Shown here in pieces: positions 27,890 through 35,665 of a stretch of DNA of 41,245 nt. The translations under genes and the position numbers were made by a program. This DNA is from Actinomadura montaniterrae (lineage in GTDB: Bacteria > Actinomycetota > Actinomycetes > Streptosporangiales > Streptosporangiaceae), in assembly GCF_008923365.1 (NCBI RefSeq), contig NZ_WBMR01000073.1, forward strand, positions 1 to 41,245, given 5' to 3'. The notes below the pieces were generated by a model. The model was not told where the DNA came from. It saw nothing but the letters and a program-made list of their open reading frames with translations, and did not search any database. The first letter of the stretch is position 1. Every line of letters begins with the position of its first letter.

Positions 27890-28915
27890 TCAGGCGGCGC
27901 GGCGGCCCGCCGTGAGCAGCAGCCAGGCCAGGTAGGCGCCGCCGAGCACGCCGGTCACCACCCCGACCGGCATCGCCACCGGCAGATGCAGCGAGATGAG
28001 GTCGCCGCAGGCCAGCAGCGCGGCGCCGGTCAGCCCGGCGGACAGCAACTGCGCGCCGGGGCTGCGGGTCAGCCGCCGAGCGAGCTGCGGCGCCGCGAGC
28101 GCGACGAACGGCACCGGGCCGGCCGCCGCGGTCGCCGCCGCGACGAGGCCGACGCCCACGACCATGAGCAGCGCGCGCGTCCGCTGGACGGGCACGCCGA
28201 GCGCGCGCGCCGCATCGTCGCCCATCTCCCCCATCCCGAGCGGGCGCGCGAGCAGCAGCGCCGCCGGGACGAGCACCGCCAGCGCGACGGCGAGCGGCGT
28301 CGCCTGCGCCCAGCCGCGCCCGTTCAGGCTCCCGGTCAGCCAGAACGCGGCCTCGTACGCCTCGCGCAGTTCGGCGCGGGTGATGAGGTAGGAGTTCGCC
28401 GCCTCCAGCATCGCCGCGGCGGCCACACCGATCAGCACCAGCCGGACGCCGTGCACGCCGCCGCCCCGCCGGTAGGCGACCAGGTAGACGGCGGCCGCGG
28501 TGAGGAAGGCGCCCGCGACCGAGCTGGCCGTGATCGCGACCGCGCCGCCGCCGAACACCAGGATCTGCAGCAGCGCGCCGGTCGCCGACCCGGTGGTGAA
28601 GCCGATGAGGTCGGGGCTGCCGAGCGGGTTGCGGGACATGCTCTGGAAGATCGCCCCGCTCATGCCGAGCGCCAGCCCGGCCAGCAGCCCCGTGACGGCG
28701 CGCGGCAGCCGCAGCGTCCGGACGATGAAGCCGGTCGCCTGGTCGCCCTGCCCGATGATCGAGCGCACCACGTCGGCGGGCGAGACGGGGAACTCACCGG
28801 ACCCGACCACGAGCACCGCGGCGCCCGCCGCGACCAGCGCCACCAGCCCGCACACCAGCGCGGCCCGCGGCTCCCACCGCACCGACACCCCGCCCGCGCG
28901 CACCACCCGGCTCAC
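27890..28915 (-). CDS. FecCD-family ferric-siderophore ABC permease (second gene)
   Basis: A 341-residue membrane protein with about 9-10 hydrophobic helices. Conserved FecCD segments are RLPRAVTGLLAGLALGMSGA, FQSMSRNPLGSPDLIGFTTG and, near the C-terminus, GPVPFVALAAPQLARRL. The start is the GTG at 28915, which overlaps the stop of the first permease (GTGA); the frame stays open upstream but only as antisense-free read-through inside the first permease gene. It would form a heterodimeric channel with that protein and import the ferri-siderophore delivered by the lipoprotein at 6340-7356. No FecE/FepC-type ATPase is encoded in the window. The stop is 64 bases upstream of the iron box of the starter NRPS. 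Confidence 0.9.
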   Translation of the reverse strand: MSRVVRAGGVSVRWEPRAALVCGLVALVAAGAAVLVVGSGEFPVSPADVVRSIIGQGDQATGFIVRTLRLPRAVTGLLAGLALGMSGAIFQSMSRNPLGSPDLIGFTTGSATGALLQILVFGGGAVAITASSVAGAFLTAAAVYLVAYRRGGGVHGVRLVLIGVAAAAMLEAANSYLITRAELREAYEAAFWLTGSLNGRGWAQATPLAVALAVLVPAALLLARPLGMGEMGDDAARALGVPVQRTRALLMVVGVGLVAAATAAAGPVPFVALAAPQLARRLTRSPGAQLLSAGLTGAALLACGDLISLHLPVAMPVGVVTGVLGGAYLAWLLLTAGRRAA

Positions 28916-29976
28916 AGCTCCCGCGTCCTTCCGCGCCGGACGATCAGCATGAACAGCGGCGCGCCGAGGAACGCGGTGACGATCCCGGTCTGCAGCTCGC
29001 CGGGCGCGGCGACGGCGCGTCCGGCGACATCGGCGGCGAGCAGCACGACGGGGGCGAGCAGCAGCGAGTACGGCAGCACCCAGCGCTGGTCGGGCCCCAC
29101 GAGCGCGCGCACGGCGTACGGGACGGCGAGGCCGAGGAACGTGATGGGCCCGACGGCCGCGGTCGCCGCCCCGCACAGCAGCACGACCGCGAGCGCGCCG
29201 AGCGCCCGCGTCCGGCCGGGGTGCGCGCCGAGCGCGCGGCCCGCCTCGTCGCCGAGGCCGAGGGCGTTCAGGGGGCGGGCCAGCAGCAGCGCCAGGACCG
29301 TGCCGGCGGCGATGAACGGCAGGACCCGGACGAACACCGCGGCGTCCCGCCCCGCGAGGGTGCCGACCTGCCAGAACCGGAAGCCGTTGAAGGCGCGCGG
29401 GCTGAGCAGCATCAGCCCGGCCGTCAGCGCGCTGAACACGGCGTTGACGGCGGCGCCGGCGAGCACGAGCCGCGCGGGCGAGGTGCCGCCGCGTCCTCGC
29501 GCGCCGATCGTGTGGACGAGCACCGCGGCGCCCGCCGCGCCGAGGAACGCCGCCCACACGTAGACCAGGACGTCGTCGGCGCGGAACGCCCCGATGACGA
29601 TGACGACCGCGAGGGCGGCGCCGCCGTTCACGCCGAGCAGGCCCGGCTCCGCCAGGGGGTTGCGGGTGAGCGCCTGCATCACCGCGCCGGCGAGGCCGAG
29701 CGCGACGCCGACGCCGAGCCCGAGGAGGGTGCGCGGGAGCCGCAGGTCGTGCACGATCAGCGCGTCCCGCGACCCGTCCGGCGTGAAGACGGCGGGGGCG
29801 ACCTTCCCGATCGGGACGTGCTCGGCACCGACGGCAAGGCTCGCCGCGGCCGCCAGCAGCAGCAGGACGGCGAGGGCTGCGAGCCCGGCCCAGCGGGCCG
29901 CCGGACGCCGGACGGGGGGCGCGGCGGCCTCCTTCGCCGGGGGTGTGCGGGGGGTTCTCCGCGCGAGGGACAGCAC
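28912..29976 (-). CDS. FecCD-family ferric-siderophore ABC permease (first gene)
   Basis: A 354-residue permease with the family signature RLPRTLLGLGVGVALGLAGAVMQALTRNPLAEPGLLGVNGG and GPITFLGLAVPYAVRALVG near the C-terminus, with about 9-10 transmembrane helices. An N-terminal extension of about 30 residues is rich in Ala, Pro and Arg. The GTG start lies only 6 bases from the iron box and has no visible ribosome-binding site, so the message may be leaderless; I see no better in-frame start before the first helix. It is translationally coupled to the second permease. It works with the lipoprotein and an ATPase encoded elsewhere to import the iron complex. Confidence 0.9.
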   Translation of the reverse strand: MLSLARRTPRTPPAKEAAAPPVRRPAARWAGLAALAVLLLLAAAASLAVGAEHVPIGKVAPAVFTPDGSRDALIVHDLRLPRTLLGLGVGVALGLAGAVMQALTRNPLAEPGLLGVNGGAALAVVIVIGAFRADDVLVYVWAAFLGAAGAAVLVHTIGARGRGGTSPARLVLAGAAVNAVFSALTAGLMLLSPRAFNGFRFWQVGTLAGRDAAVFVRVLPFIAAGTVLALLLARPLNALGLGDEAGRALGAHPGRTRALGALAVVLLCGAATAAVGPITFLGLAVPYAVRALVGPDQRWVLPYSLLLAPVVLLAADVAGRAVAAPGELQTGIVTAFLGAPLFMLIVRRGRTREL

Positions 29977-29982
29977 GATTAA

Positions 29983-30001
29983 TAAGGCTAGCCTAAGCTA
30001 A
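29983..30001. promoter_or_regulatory. IdeR/DmdR iron box (permease operon)
   Basis: TAAGGCTAGCCTAAGCTAA matches 16 of 19 consensus positions. It lies 6 bases upstream of the first FecCD gene and 120 bases from the divergent TetR gene. Confidence 0.75.
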
Positions 30002-30056
30002 CTCGCCGCTTCCACCCCTCCCGATTCCCCGCCCCGGGAGCCCCTCACGCCCAAAG

Positions 30057-30089
30057 CCAATACACGCGTATGGTATACATGCATATTGG
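30057..30089. promoter_or_regulatory. Putative TetR operator
   Basis: An AT-rich patch carries nested inverted repeats: CCAATA (30057-30062) with TATTGG (30084-30089), and GTAT-GGT-ATAC (30068-30078) at its centre. It lies 32 bases upstream of the TetR start, the usual position for an autoregulated TetR gene with a downstream exporter operon. Confidence 0.45.
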
Positions 30090-30121
30090 AAGCTGAACGT
30101 TTGTATGGGAGGAGGCGGAGC

Positions 30122-30817
30122 GTGACGGAGACGGGCCCGCCGGCGGAGGACCTGACGGCGCGCGCGCGGATCAGGGACGCGGCGCTGGAGATGTTCGCCG
30201 AGCACGGGATGAAGGGCGCCACGTTCCGCGGCATCGCCGAGGCCGCCGGCGTCTCGGTCGGGCTCGTCCAGCACCACTTCGGCTCGAAGCAGGAACTCCG
30301 CGAGGCGTGCGACGCCTACGCGCTCGACACGATCCACCGGCTCAGCGCCGAGAAGATCGACGGGATCGGCGACCCGGGGTTCCTGGCGAGGGCGATGCGG
30401 ATCGACCTGCCGGTGCGCCGCTACCTCGCCCGCGCGCTCGTCGACGGCTCCCCCGCCGCGGCGCGGGTGTTCGACGACCTGGTCGACACCACCGAGACCT
30501 ACTTCACCGCGCCGCTGCCGCCCGGCGTGAACGCGCCCGCCACCACCGACGTCCACGGTTACGCCGCCGCGCTCGTGGCGATCACGATCGGCATGGAGGT
30601 GCTGCACGAGCACCTGTCGCGGGTGCTCGGCGCCGACACCTTCACCCCCGAGGGTGCGCTGCGGCTGCGCCGCGCCCTCTTCGACGTCTTCGACGACCGC
30701 CTGCTCAGCCCGGAACTCGCGGCGCGCGCCCGCGCCGCGATGCGGGAGTACGAGAGCGGCGGGTTCGGGCGCACCGCCCGCGCCGGGGACGGCGCTCCCA
30801 CCGAGGAAGGCCCATGA
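30122..30817 (+). CDS. TetR-family repressor of the ABC-2 exporter operon
   Basis: A 231-residue regulator. The N-terminal helix-turn-helix is clear: AALEMFAEHGMKGATFRGIAEAAGVSVGLVQHHFGSKQEL. The rest is an all-helical ligand-binding region without recognisable specificity. I chose the GTG at 30122 because GGGAGGAG lies at the right distance; an in-frame TTG at 30086 has no such site and falls inside the putative operator. The ABC ATPase begins 12 bases after its stop, so all three genes form one operon. It probably represses the operon until an exported compound binds. Confidence 0.88.
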   Translation: MTETGPPAEDLTARARIRDAALEMFAEHGMKGATFRGIAEAAGVSVGLVQHHFGSKQELREACDAYALDTIHRLSAEKIDGIGDPGFLARAMRIDLPVRRYLARALVDGSPAAARVFDDLVDTTETYFTAPLPPGVNAPATTDVHGYAAALVAITIGMEVLHEHLSRVLGADTFTPEGALRLRRALFDVFDDRLLSPELAARARAAMREYESGGFGRTARAGDGAPTEEGP

Positions 30818-30829
30818 AAGAAGGCTGGG

Positions 30830-31747
30830 ATGACTGACGCTGTACGGGCCGACGGCCTGGTCAAGACGTTCGGCCGGACGCGCGCGCTCGACGGGCTCGA
30901 CCTGCGCGTGGCGTCCGGCGAGGTGCACGGCTTCCTCGGCCCGAACGGCGCCGGGAAGTCCACGACCGTCCGCGTCCTGCTCGGGCTGATGCGCGCCGAC
31001 GCCGGGACCGCCGCGCTGCTCGGCGGCGACCCGTGGCGCGACGCGACCGCCCTGCACCGGCGCCTCGCCTACGTCCCCGGCGACGTGACGCTGTGGCCGA
31101 ACCTGTCCGGCGGCGAGGTCATCGACCTGCTCGGGCGGCTGCGCGGCGGGCTCGACGACCGCCGCCGCGCCGACCTGCTCGACCGCTTCGAGCTGGACCC
31201 GAAGAAGCGGGGCCGCGCCTACTCCAAGGGCAACCGGCAGAAGGTCGCGCTCGTCGCGGCTTTCGCGTCCGACGCGGAGCTGCTCATCCTCGACGAACCC
31301 ACATCCGGCCTCGACCCGCTCATGGAGGAGGCGTTCCAGGAGTGCGTGCGGGAGGAGCGGCGGGCCGGGCGGACGGTCCTGCTGTCGAGCCACCTCCTCA
31401 GCGAGGTCGAGGCCCTCTGCGACCGCGTCACCATCATCCGCAAGGGCCGCACGGTGGAGACCGGCACCCTCACCGAGCTGCGCCACCTGACCCGCACGTC
31501 GATCCGCGCGGAGCTCGCCGGGCCGCCCGACGGCGTCCCGCTGCCCGGCGCGCACGACGTCCGCATCGAGGGCGACACCATCTCCTTCGAGGTCGAGACG
31601 GCGCAGCTGGACGCCGCGCTCCGGCAGCTCACCGAGATCGGCGTCCGGTCCCTCACCAGCCGTCCGCCCACGCTCGAAGAGCTGTTCCTGCGGCACTACG
31701 AGGACGACCACGGCGGCCGGGCGCTGCAGGAAGGCGGCGTGGCATGA
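30830..31747 (+). CDS. ABC-2 exporter ATP-binding protein
   Basis: A 305-residue nucleotide-binding protein. Walker A is GPNGAGKST (Lys43), the C-loop is YSKGNRQK (131-138), Walker B is LLILDEPTSG (Asp155, Glu156) and the switch His is at about 188 in SSHLL. The C-terminal 80 residues are the usual accessory segment of drug-export ATPases. The SKGNRQK form of the signature loop is common in this antibiotic-export subgroup, so it is not a defect. It is coupled to the permease by an ATGA overlap. It is not a FecE-type import ATPase, whose signature and neighbourhood differ, so it does not obviously complete the siderophore importer. Confidence 0.92.
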   Translation: MTDAVRADGLVKTFGRTRALDGLDLRVASGEVHGFLGPNGAGKSTTVRVLLGLMRADAGTAALLGGDPWRDATALHRRLAYVPGDVTLWPNLSGGEVIDLLGRLRGGLDDRRRADLLDRFELDPKKRGRAYSKGNRQKVALVAAFASDAELLILDEPTSGLDPLMEEAFQECVREERRAGRTVLLSSHLLSEVEALCDRVTIIRKGRTVETGTLTELRHLTRTSIRAELAGPPDGVPLPGAHDVRIEGDTISFEVETAQLDAALRQLTEIGVRSLTSRPPTLEELFLRHYEDDHGGRALQEGGVA

Positions 31748-33381
31748 CCGCCACGACCCTCCAGCCGCGGACGCGTGCCGTGCGCGCGGAGGGCGGCCTC
31801 GCGGGCACGGGCACGCTGCTGAAAATGTGGCTGCGCCGCGACCGCGTCATGATGCCGTCCTGGATCTACGTGCTGACGGCGCTGGTCGCCAGCACCGTGT
31901 ACAGCTTCAAGAACGGGTACGACTCGCCCGCGTCGCTGGAGAGCTTCGCGCGCGGCATCGACGGGAACCCGTCCATGCGGGCGCTGTACGGGCCGGTGCT
32001 GAACGACCACACCGCCGCGGGCGTCAGCGCGTGGCGCGTCGGCACGACCGGCGCCGCGCTCACCGCCGTCATGTGCGTGCTGCTCGTCGTCCGGCACACG
32101 CGCGCCGAGGAGGAGACGGGCCGGCTGGAGCTGGTCGGCGCCGCCGCCGTCGGGCGCCGCGCGCCGCTGGCCGCCGCGCTCGCCACCGCCGTCACGGCCG
32201 CCGCGACCGCGGCGTCCCTGGCCGCGATCGTCATGCTGCTCTTCGGGCTGCCGGCCGCGGGGTCGGTCGCGTTCGGGCTGTCCTGGTTCGGGGCGGGCCT
32301 GGTGTTCGCCGGCGTCGCCGCCGTCACCGCCCAGCTCGCCGAGACGTCCCGGCTGGCCAACGGGCTGGCGTTCGCCGTCCTCGCCGCCGCGTACCTGGTC
32401 CGGGGCGTGGCGGACGCCGGCTCCGCGCACTGGGTGTCGTGGCTGTCGCCGATCGGCTGGGCGCAGCGGGTGCGGCCGCACGCGGGCGAGCACTGGGCCG
32501 TGCTGCTGCTCCCCCTGCTGGCGTTCGCCGTCCTGGTCGCCGCCGCCTACCTGCTGGCCGGGCGCCGCGACCTCGGCGCCGGGATCATCGCCCCCTCACC
32601 CGGTCCGGCCCGGGCGGCGGCGTCGCTGCGCGGGCCGCTCGCCCTGGCGTGGCGGCTGCAGCGCGGCTCGCTGCTCGGCTGGTCCGTCGCGTTCCTGGTG
32701 TACGGGCTCGCCATCGGCGGCGTCGCGGACGGCGTCGGCGACCTGGTGAACGGCAGCGACGCGGTCCTCGACGACATCCGCAAGATGGGCGGGCAGCAGG
32801 ACCTCGCGGACGCGTTCCTCGCCACCGCCATGGGCCTCATGGCCCTGTTCACCTCGGCCTACGCGGTGCAGAGCGTGCTGCGGATGCGGGCGGAGGAGAG
32901 CGGCGGGCGCCTCGAGCCGGTGCTCGCGGCCGCCGTCGGCCGGACCCGCTGGGCCGTCGCGGGCCTCGCCGTCACCGTCGCGGGCACCGTGGCCCTCCTC
33001 GGCGCCAGCGGGCTCGCCGTCGGGCTCGTGCACGGCGCCCGCTCGCACGACCTGGGCGGCCAGCTCCCCCGCCAGCTCGGCGCCGCGCTCGTGCAGCTGC
33101 CGGCGGTGTGGGTCGTCGCCGCGGTCACCGCGCTGATCTTCGGCCTGCTCCCCCGCGCGGCGTCCGCCGGCTGGGGCGTGCTGGCCGCCTGCCTGCTGCT
33201 CGGGCAGGTCGGGCCGCTGCTGAAGCTGCCGCAGGCGGTCATGGACGTCTCGCCGTTCACGCACACGCCCAAGCTGCCCGGCGGCGGTTTCGACGTCCTG
33301 CCGGTCGCCGCCCTGACCGCCGTCGCGGTCGCGGTCGCCGCGGTGGCGCTGCTCGGTTTCCGGCGCCGCGACATCGGCTGA
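31744..33381 (+). CDS. ABC-2 exporter permease (polyketide-antibiotic exporter type)
   Basis: A 545-residue membrane protein with two similar halves, each of about six helices: the first begins near LLKMWLRRDRVMMPSWIYVL and the second near ALAWRLQRGSLLGWSVAFLVYG. Each half has a large extracytoplasmic loop after its first helix and an EETGRLELV/EESGGRLEPVLAAAVGR segment, a repeat typical of the fused permeases annotated as exporters of polyketide antibiotics. It pairs with the ATPase just upstream, with which it overlaps by 4 bases, under the TetR repressor. The compound is unknown. Its stop codon lies at the edge of the bidirectional terminator. Confidence 0.88.
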   Translation: MTATTLQPRTRAVRAEGGLAGTGTLLKMWLRRDRVMMPSWIYVLTALVASTVYSFKNGYDSPASLESFARGIDGNPSMRALYGPVLNDHTAAGVSAWRVGTTGAALTAVMCVLLVVRHTRAEEETGRLELVGAAAVGRRAPLAAALATAVTAAATAASLAAIVMLLFGLPAAGSVAFGLSWFGAGLVFAGVAAVTAQLAETSRLANGLAFAVLAAAYLVRGVADAGSAHWVSWLSPIGWAQRVRPHAGEHWAVLLLPLLAFAVLVAAAYLLAGRRDLGAGIIAPSPGPARAAASLRGPLALAWRLQRGSLLGWSVAFLVYGLAIGGVADGVGDLVNGSDAVLDDIRKMGGQQDLADAFLATAMGLMALFTSAYAVQSVLRMRAEESGGRLEPVLAAAVGRTRWAVAGLAVTVAGTVALLGASGLAVGLVHGARSHDLGGQLPRQLGAALVQLPAVWVVAAVTALIFGLLPRAASAGWGVLAACLLLGQVGPLLKLPQAVMDVSPFTHTPKLPGGGFDVLPVAALTAVAVAVAAVALLGFRRRDIG

Positions 33382-33418
33382 AACCGGGGGCACCGGGACG
33401 TCCCGGTGCCCCCGGTTT
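33381..33418. terminator. Perfect 18-bp bidirectional terminator
   Basis: AAACCGGGGGCACCGGGA and its exact reverse complement meet across CG. Runs of A and T at the outer ends give U-rich tails in both directions. It touches the stop codons of the two convergent genes. Confidence 0.88.
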
Positions 33419-33564
33419 CAGGAGGCGTCGTGGTCGGGGTGGGAGAGCAGCCACGCCCAGACGGCGGCCGGGTCCTCGGCGGTGCATCGGGCGCCGCAGT
33501 GGCAGATGCCGGTGAGCCGGTCCGAGCCCGGCGACCACTCCACCCGCAGGCGGCCCGCGCTCAT
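33418..33564 (-). CDS. 48-residue Cys-rich protein coupled to Rieske oxygenase
   Basis: A small protein not recognised by family. Its start ATG overlaps the stop of the Rieske oxygenase gene (ATGA), so it is very likely translated. It holds three cysteines and a histidine in a tight knot, CHCGARC (Cys21, His22, Cys23, Cys27), with two more His near the C-terminus (SHPDH). The C-terminal half (DPAAVWAWLLSHPDH) could form a helix. Such a cluster could bind zinc or an iron-sulfur centre. Because of the coupling I infer a helper role for the oxygenase, for example in cofactor assembly or electron transfer, but nothing in the sequence proves it. It is too small to be an electron-transfer reductase of the usual kind. 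Confidence 0.6.
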   Translation of the reverse strand: MSAGRLRVEWSPGSDRLTGICHCGARCTAEDPAAVWAWLLSHPDHDAS

Positions 33565-34583
33565 CGCGCCCCCGTGAGCCGCTGGAGGACGCGCCGCGCC
33601 GCCAGCCCGCCGGTGTCGATGTTGATGGACAGCTCCTGGTAGCCCGCCGGTTCGGCGGCGATCACCTTCTCCAGGACGTCCAGCGCCTCGACGTCCTGGA
33701 GGACGACGGTCCGGTTGCTGTCGTGCAGGAACCGCGAGACGTCCGCGTCGTCCAGCGCGAAGTCGCGGGCGACCCACCAGAAGTCGTGGGTGGTCGTGTC
33801 GGTCTCCGGGACGATCGCGTAGCCGACCTCCACGTGGAACGCGCGCGGGTCGTCGCCGTCCGGGCCGGGCTCCACGCCGGTCGGCGCGATCCGGCTGTGC
33901 AGCAGGTAGAAGCACGGCGGGTGGTACTCGATGTCCTGCCACCGGTCGATGCGGCCCTCGATTCCGGTCGACGTCGCGTAGAACGGCGGGCACTCGACGT
34001 CCTTCATGCGGCGGCTCACGTAGACGATCCCGGCCTCGTCGTCGACCTCCGTGGTGATCGGGGTCTGCGCGACCTCGGGCGTGCCGATGTACCCGGCGTG
34101 CAGGTACGTCTCGTGGGACAGGTCGAGCAGGTTGTCGACGAGCAGCTCGTAGCGGGCGGCGAGCGGCTCCATGCCCCGGACGGTCACATAGTCCGGCGAG
34201 GTCAGCCAGGGGGCGCGCGGGATCGCAGCGGCGTCGCCCGTCCCGTCGCCGATCCACACCCAGACCAGCGAGTCCTGCTCGACGACCTGGTAGGCGGGGA
34301 CGCGGGCGGTGCGCGGGATCCGGGTCTGCCCCGGCACGGCGACGCACGCCCCGTCGGGCGCGTAGGTGAAGCCGTGGTAGCCGCAGACGATCCGGTCGCC
34401 GTCGCGGTTGCTGCGCGAGAGCGGGAAGCGCCGGTGCACGCACCGGTCGGCGAGCGCGACGGCCTCCCCCGCTCCCGTCCGGTACATCACGAGCGGCTCG
34501 CCGCAGATCGTCCGGGCGAGCAGGCCCTCGCCCACCTCCTCGCTGTAGGCGGCGACGTACCACTGGTTGCGTGCGATGGCCAT
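33561..34583 (-). CDS. Rieske non-heme iron oxygenase (VanA-like)
   Basis: A 340-residue oxygenase alpha subunit. The Rieske [2Fe-2S] ligands are Cys48-x-His50 (CVHRR) and Cys67-x2-His70 (CGYHGF). The mononuclear iron site is NLLDLSHETYLH, with His157 and His162 and the bridging Asp154. Length and layout fit the vanillate O-demethylase/phenoxybenzoate dioxygenase group, enzymes that dealkylate or hydroxylate aromatic acids. No ferredoxin reductase gene (VanB type) lies nearby, so its electron donor must come from elsewhere. A GAGGAG site precedes the ATG, and a perfect 15-bp palindrome suited to an IclR regulator lies 75 bases upstream. The neighbouring IclR and PaaX-type genes support an aromatic-compound role; the substrate is not known. 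Confidence 0.88.
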   Translation of the reverse strand: MAIARNQWYVAAYSEEVGEGLLARTICGEPLVMYRTGAGEAVALADRCVHRRFPLSRSNRDGDRIVCGYHGFTYAPDGACVAVPGQTRIPRTARVPAYQVVEQDSLVWVWIGDGTGDAAAIPRAPWLTSPDYVTVRGMEPLAARYELLVDNLLDLSHETYLHAGYIGTPEVAQTPITTEVDDEAGIVYVSRRMKDVECPPFYATSTGIEGRIDRWQDIEYHPPCFYLLHSRIAPTGVEPGPDGDDPRAFHVEVGYAIVPETDTTTHDFWWVARDFALDDADVSRFLHDSNRTVVLQDVEALDVLEKVIAAEPAGYQELSINIDTGGLAARRVLQRLTGAR

Positions 34584-34657
34584 GGGCTGCTCCTCGGGGT
34601 GGACGAAGGACCGTGGAGACGACCATCACCGCCGCCCGCGAGGCCGGGCCACACCGA

Positions 34658-34672
34658 TTCCGTCCAACGGAA
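34658..34672. promoter_or_regulatory. Putative IclR operator in Rieske promoter
   Basis: TTCCGT-CCA-ACGGAA is a perfect inverted repeat with 6-bp arms and a 3-base spacer, the size and layout of IclR-family boxes. It sits in the 117-base gap between the IclR gene and the Rieske gene. Confidence 0.6.
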
Positions 34673-34700
34673 GAACCCGCCGGCGCGGCCCCTGGACGGG

Positions 34701-35537
34701 TCACACCTCGCGCATCGCCGTTTCCGGGGGCCGCAGGGCGCGCGGCGCGCCGAGAGCCCGGGAGATGCCGCGGGCGCCGGCCCGCACCACGGGGACGAGC
34801 GAGCGCGCCTCCCACCCGGACGCCGGGACGACCACCGCGACGGCCGCCACCACCGCGTCGTCCGGGCCGAACACGGGCGCGCCGACCGACATCGCGAACG
34901 TCTCCACCTGCCCGTCGCTGACGGCGGCGCCGGTGCGGCGGACCTCCGCCAGGACGCGGCGCAGCTCGGGTCCCGTGGCGATGGTCCGTGGCGTGAACCG
35001 GCGCAGCGGCCCGGCGATCGCCCGTTCCTGCAGGTCGCGGCCGGAGTGCGCGAGCATGGCCAGGCCGACGCCGGTCGCGTGCGCAGGCCACCGCCCGCCG
35101 ACGCGCGAGAACACGTGCACGGCGTCGCGGGCGGAGATCCGCTCGATGTAGACGACGTCGAGGCCGTCCAGGACGGCGAGATGGACGTTCTCGTGGGTGG
35201 CCTCGTACAGGTCCTCCAGGAACGGCATCGCCGCCTCGCGGAGCGCCGGCCCCCGCGCGAGCGCGCCGACCTCCCACAGCCGCAGCCCGACGCGGTAGAG
35301 GCCCGCGTCGTCGCGTTCGAGGGCGCCCCAGCACGCCAGCTCGCCGACGAGCCGGTGGGCGGTGGACAGCGGCAGCCCGGCGCGGCGCGCGATCTGGGTG
35401 ATCGTCAGCGCCGGGCGCTCCGGCGTGAACGCGCCGAGGATGCCGAGGACCCGGCTGGTCACGGTGGGGCGCCGCCCGGGCGCGGCGGTCACGGCTCGGT
35501 GCTCCGCCGGCCGGGCGCCGGGTCCTTCGTGGCGCAT
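34701..35537 (-). CDS. IclR-family transcriptional regulator
   Basis: A 278-residue regulator. The N-terminal winged helix-turn-helix is LTITQIARRAGLPLSTAHRLVGELACWGALERD (about residues 43-77), followed by YRVGLRLWEVG. The C-terminal effector domain has AVLDGLDVVYIERI, HATGVGLAMLAHS and the GAPVFGPDDAVVAAVAVVVP segment typical of IclR sensor domains. GAGAGGAC precedes the ATG. It lies upstream of the Rieske gene on the same strand with a 117-base gap holding a palindromic operator, so it probably controls that gene in response to an aromatic acid, and perhaps its own promoter, which it shares with the divergent PaaX-type gene. Confidence 0.9.
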   Translation of the reverse strand: MRHEGPGARPAEHRAVTAAPGRRPTVTSRVLGILGAFTPERPALTITQIARRAGLPLSTAHRLVGELACWGALERDDAGLYRVGLRLWEVGALARGPALREAAMPFLEDLYEATHENVHLAVLDGLDVVYIERISARDAVHVFSRVGGRWPAHATGVGLAMLAHSGRDLQERAIAGPLRRFTPRTIATGPELRRVLAEVRRTGAAVSDGQVETFAMSVGAPVFGPDDAVVAAVAVVVPASGWEARSLVPVVRAGARGISRALGAPRALRPPETAMREV

Positions 35538-35565
35538 GCGGGCCGTCCTCTCGGGGCGTCACGTC

Positions 35566-35584
35566 GAAGTTAGGCGTATACTTC
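35566..35584. promoter_or_regulatory. Divergent IclR/PaaX promoter with inverted repeat
   Basis: GAAGT and ACTTC flank TAGGCGTAT. The right half contains TATACT, a good -10 element for the plus-strand gene. The repeat lies 29 bases from the IclR start and could bind either regulator. Confidence 0.4.
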
Positions 35585-35665
35585 ACGGCGGTCAAGCTTG
35601 TGCCGAACATCGAGGTCCCGGACGCCCGGGCCGCGCTGCGCGGCGGGACGACGGGAGCCGAGCGG

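Noticed and set aside
27890..29557. A single 555-residue permease reading through both FecCD genes
   Set aside because: The first part is a Arg/Ala-rich shadow inside the first permease gene. The GTG at 28915, overlapping the first permease stop, begins the normal FecCD protein.
30086..30121. Upstream TTG start for the exporter TetR
   Set aside because: No ribosome-binding site and it overlaps the putative operator; the GTG at 30122 has GGGAGGAG.
31220..31243. Non-canonical ABC signature YSKGNRQK as a defect
   Set aside because: This form is usual in the antibiotic-exporter ABC-2 subgroup and all other ATPase motifs are intact.
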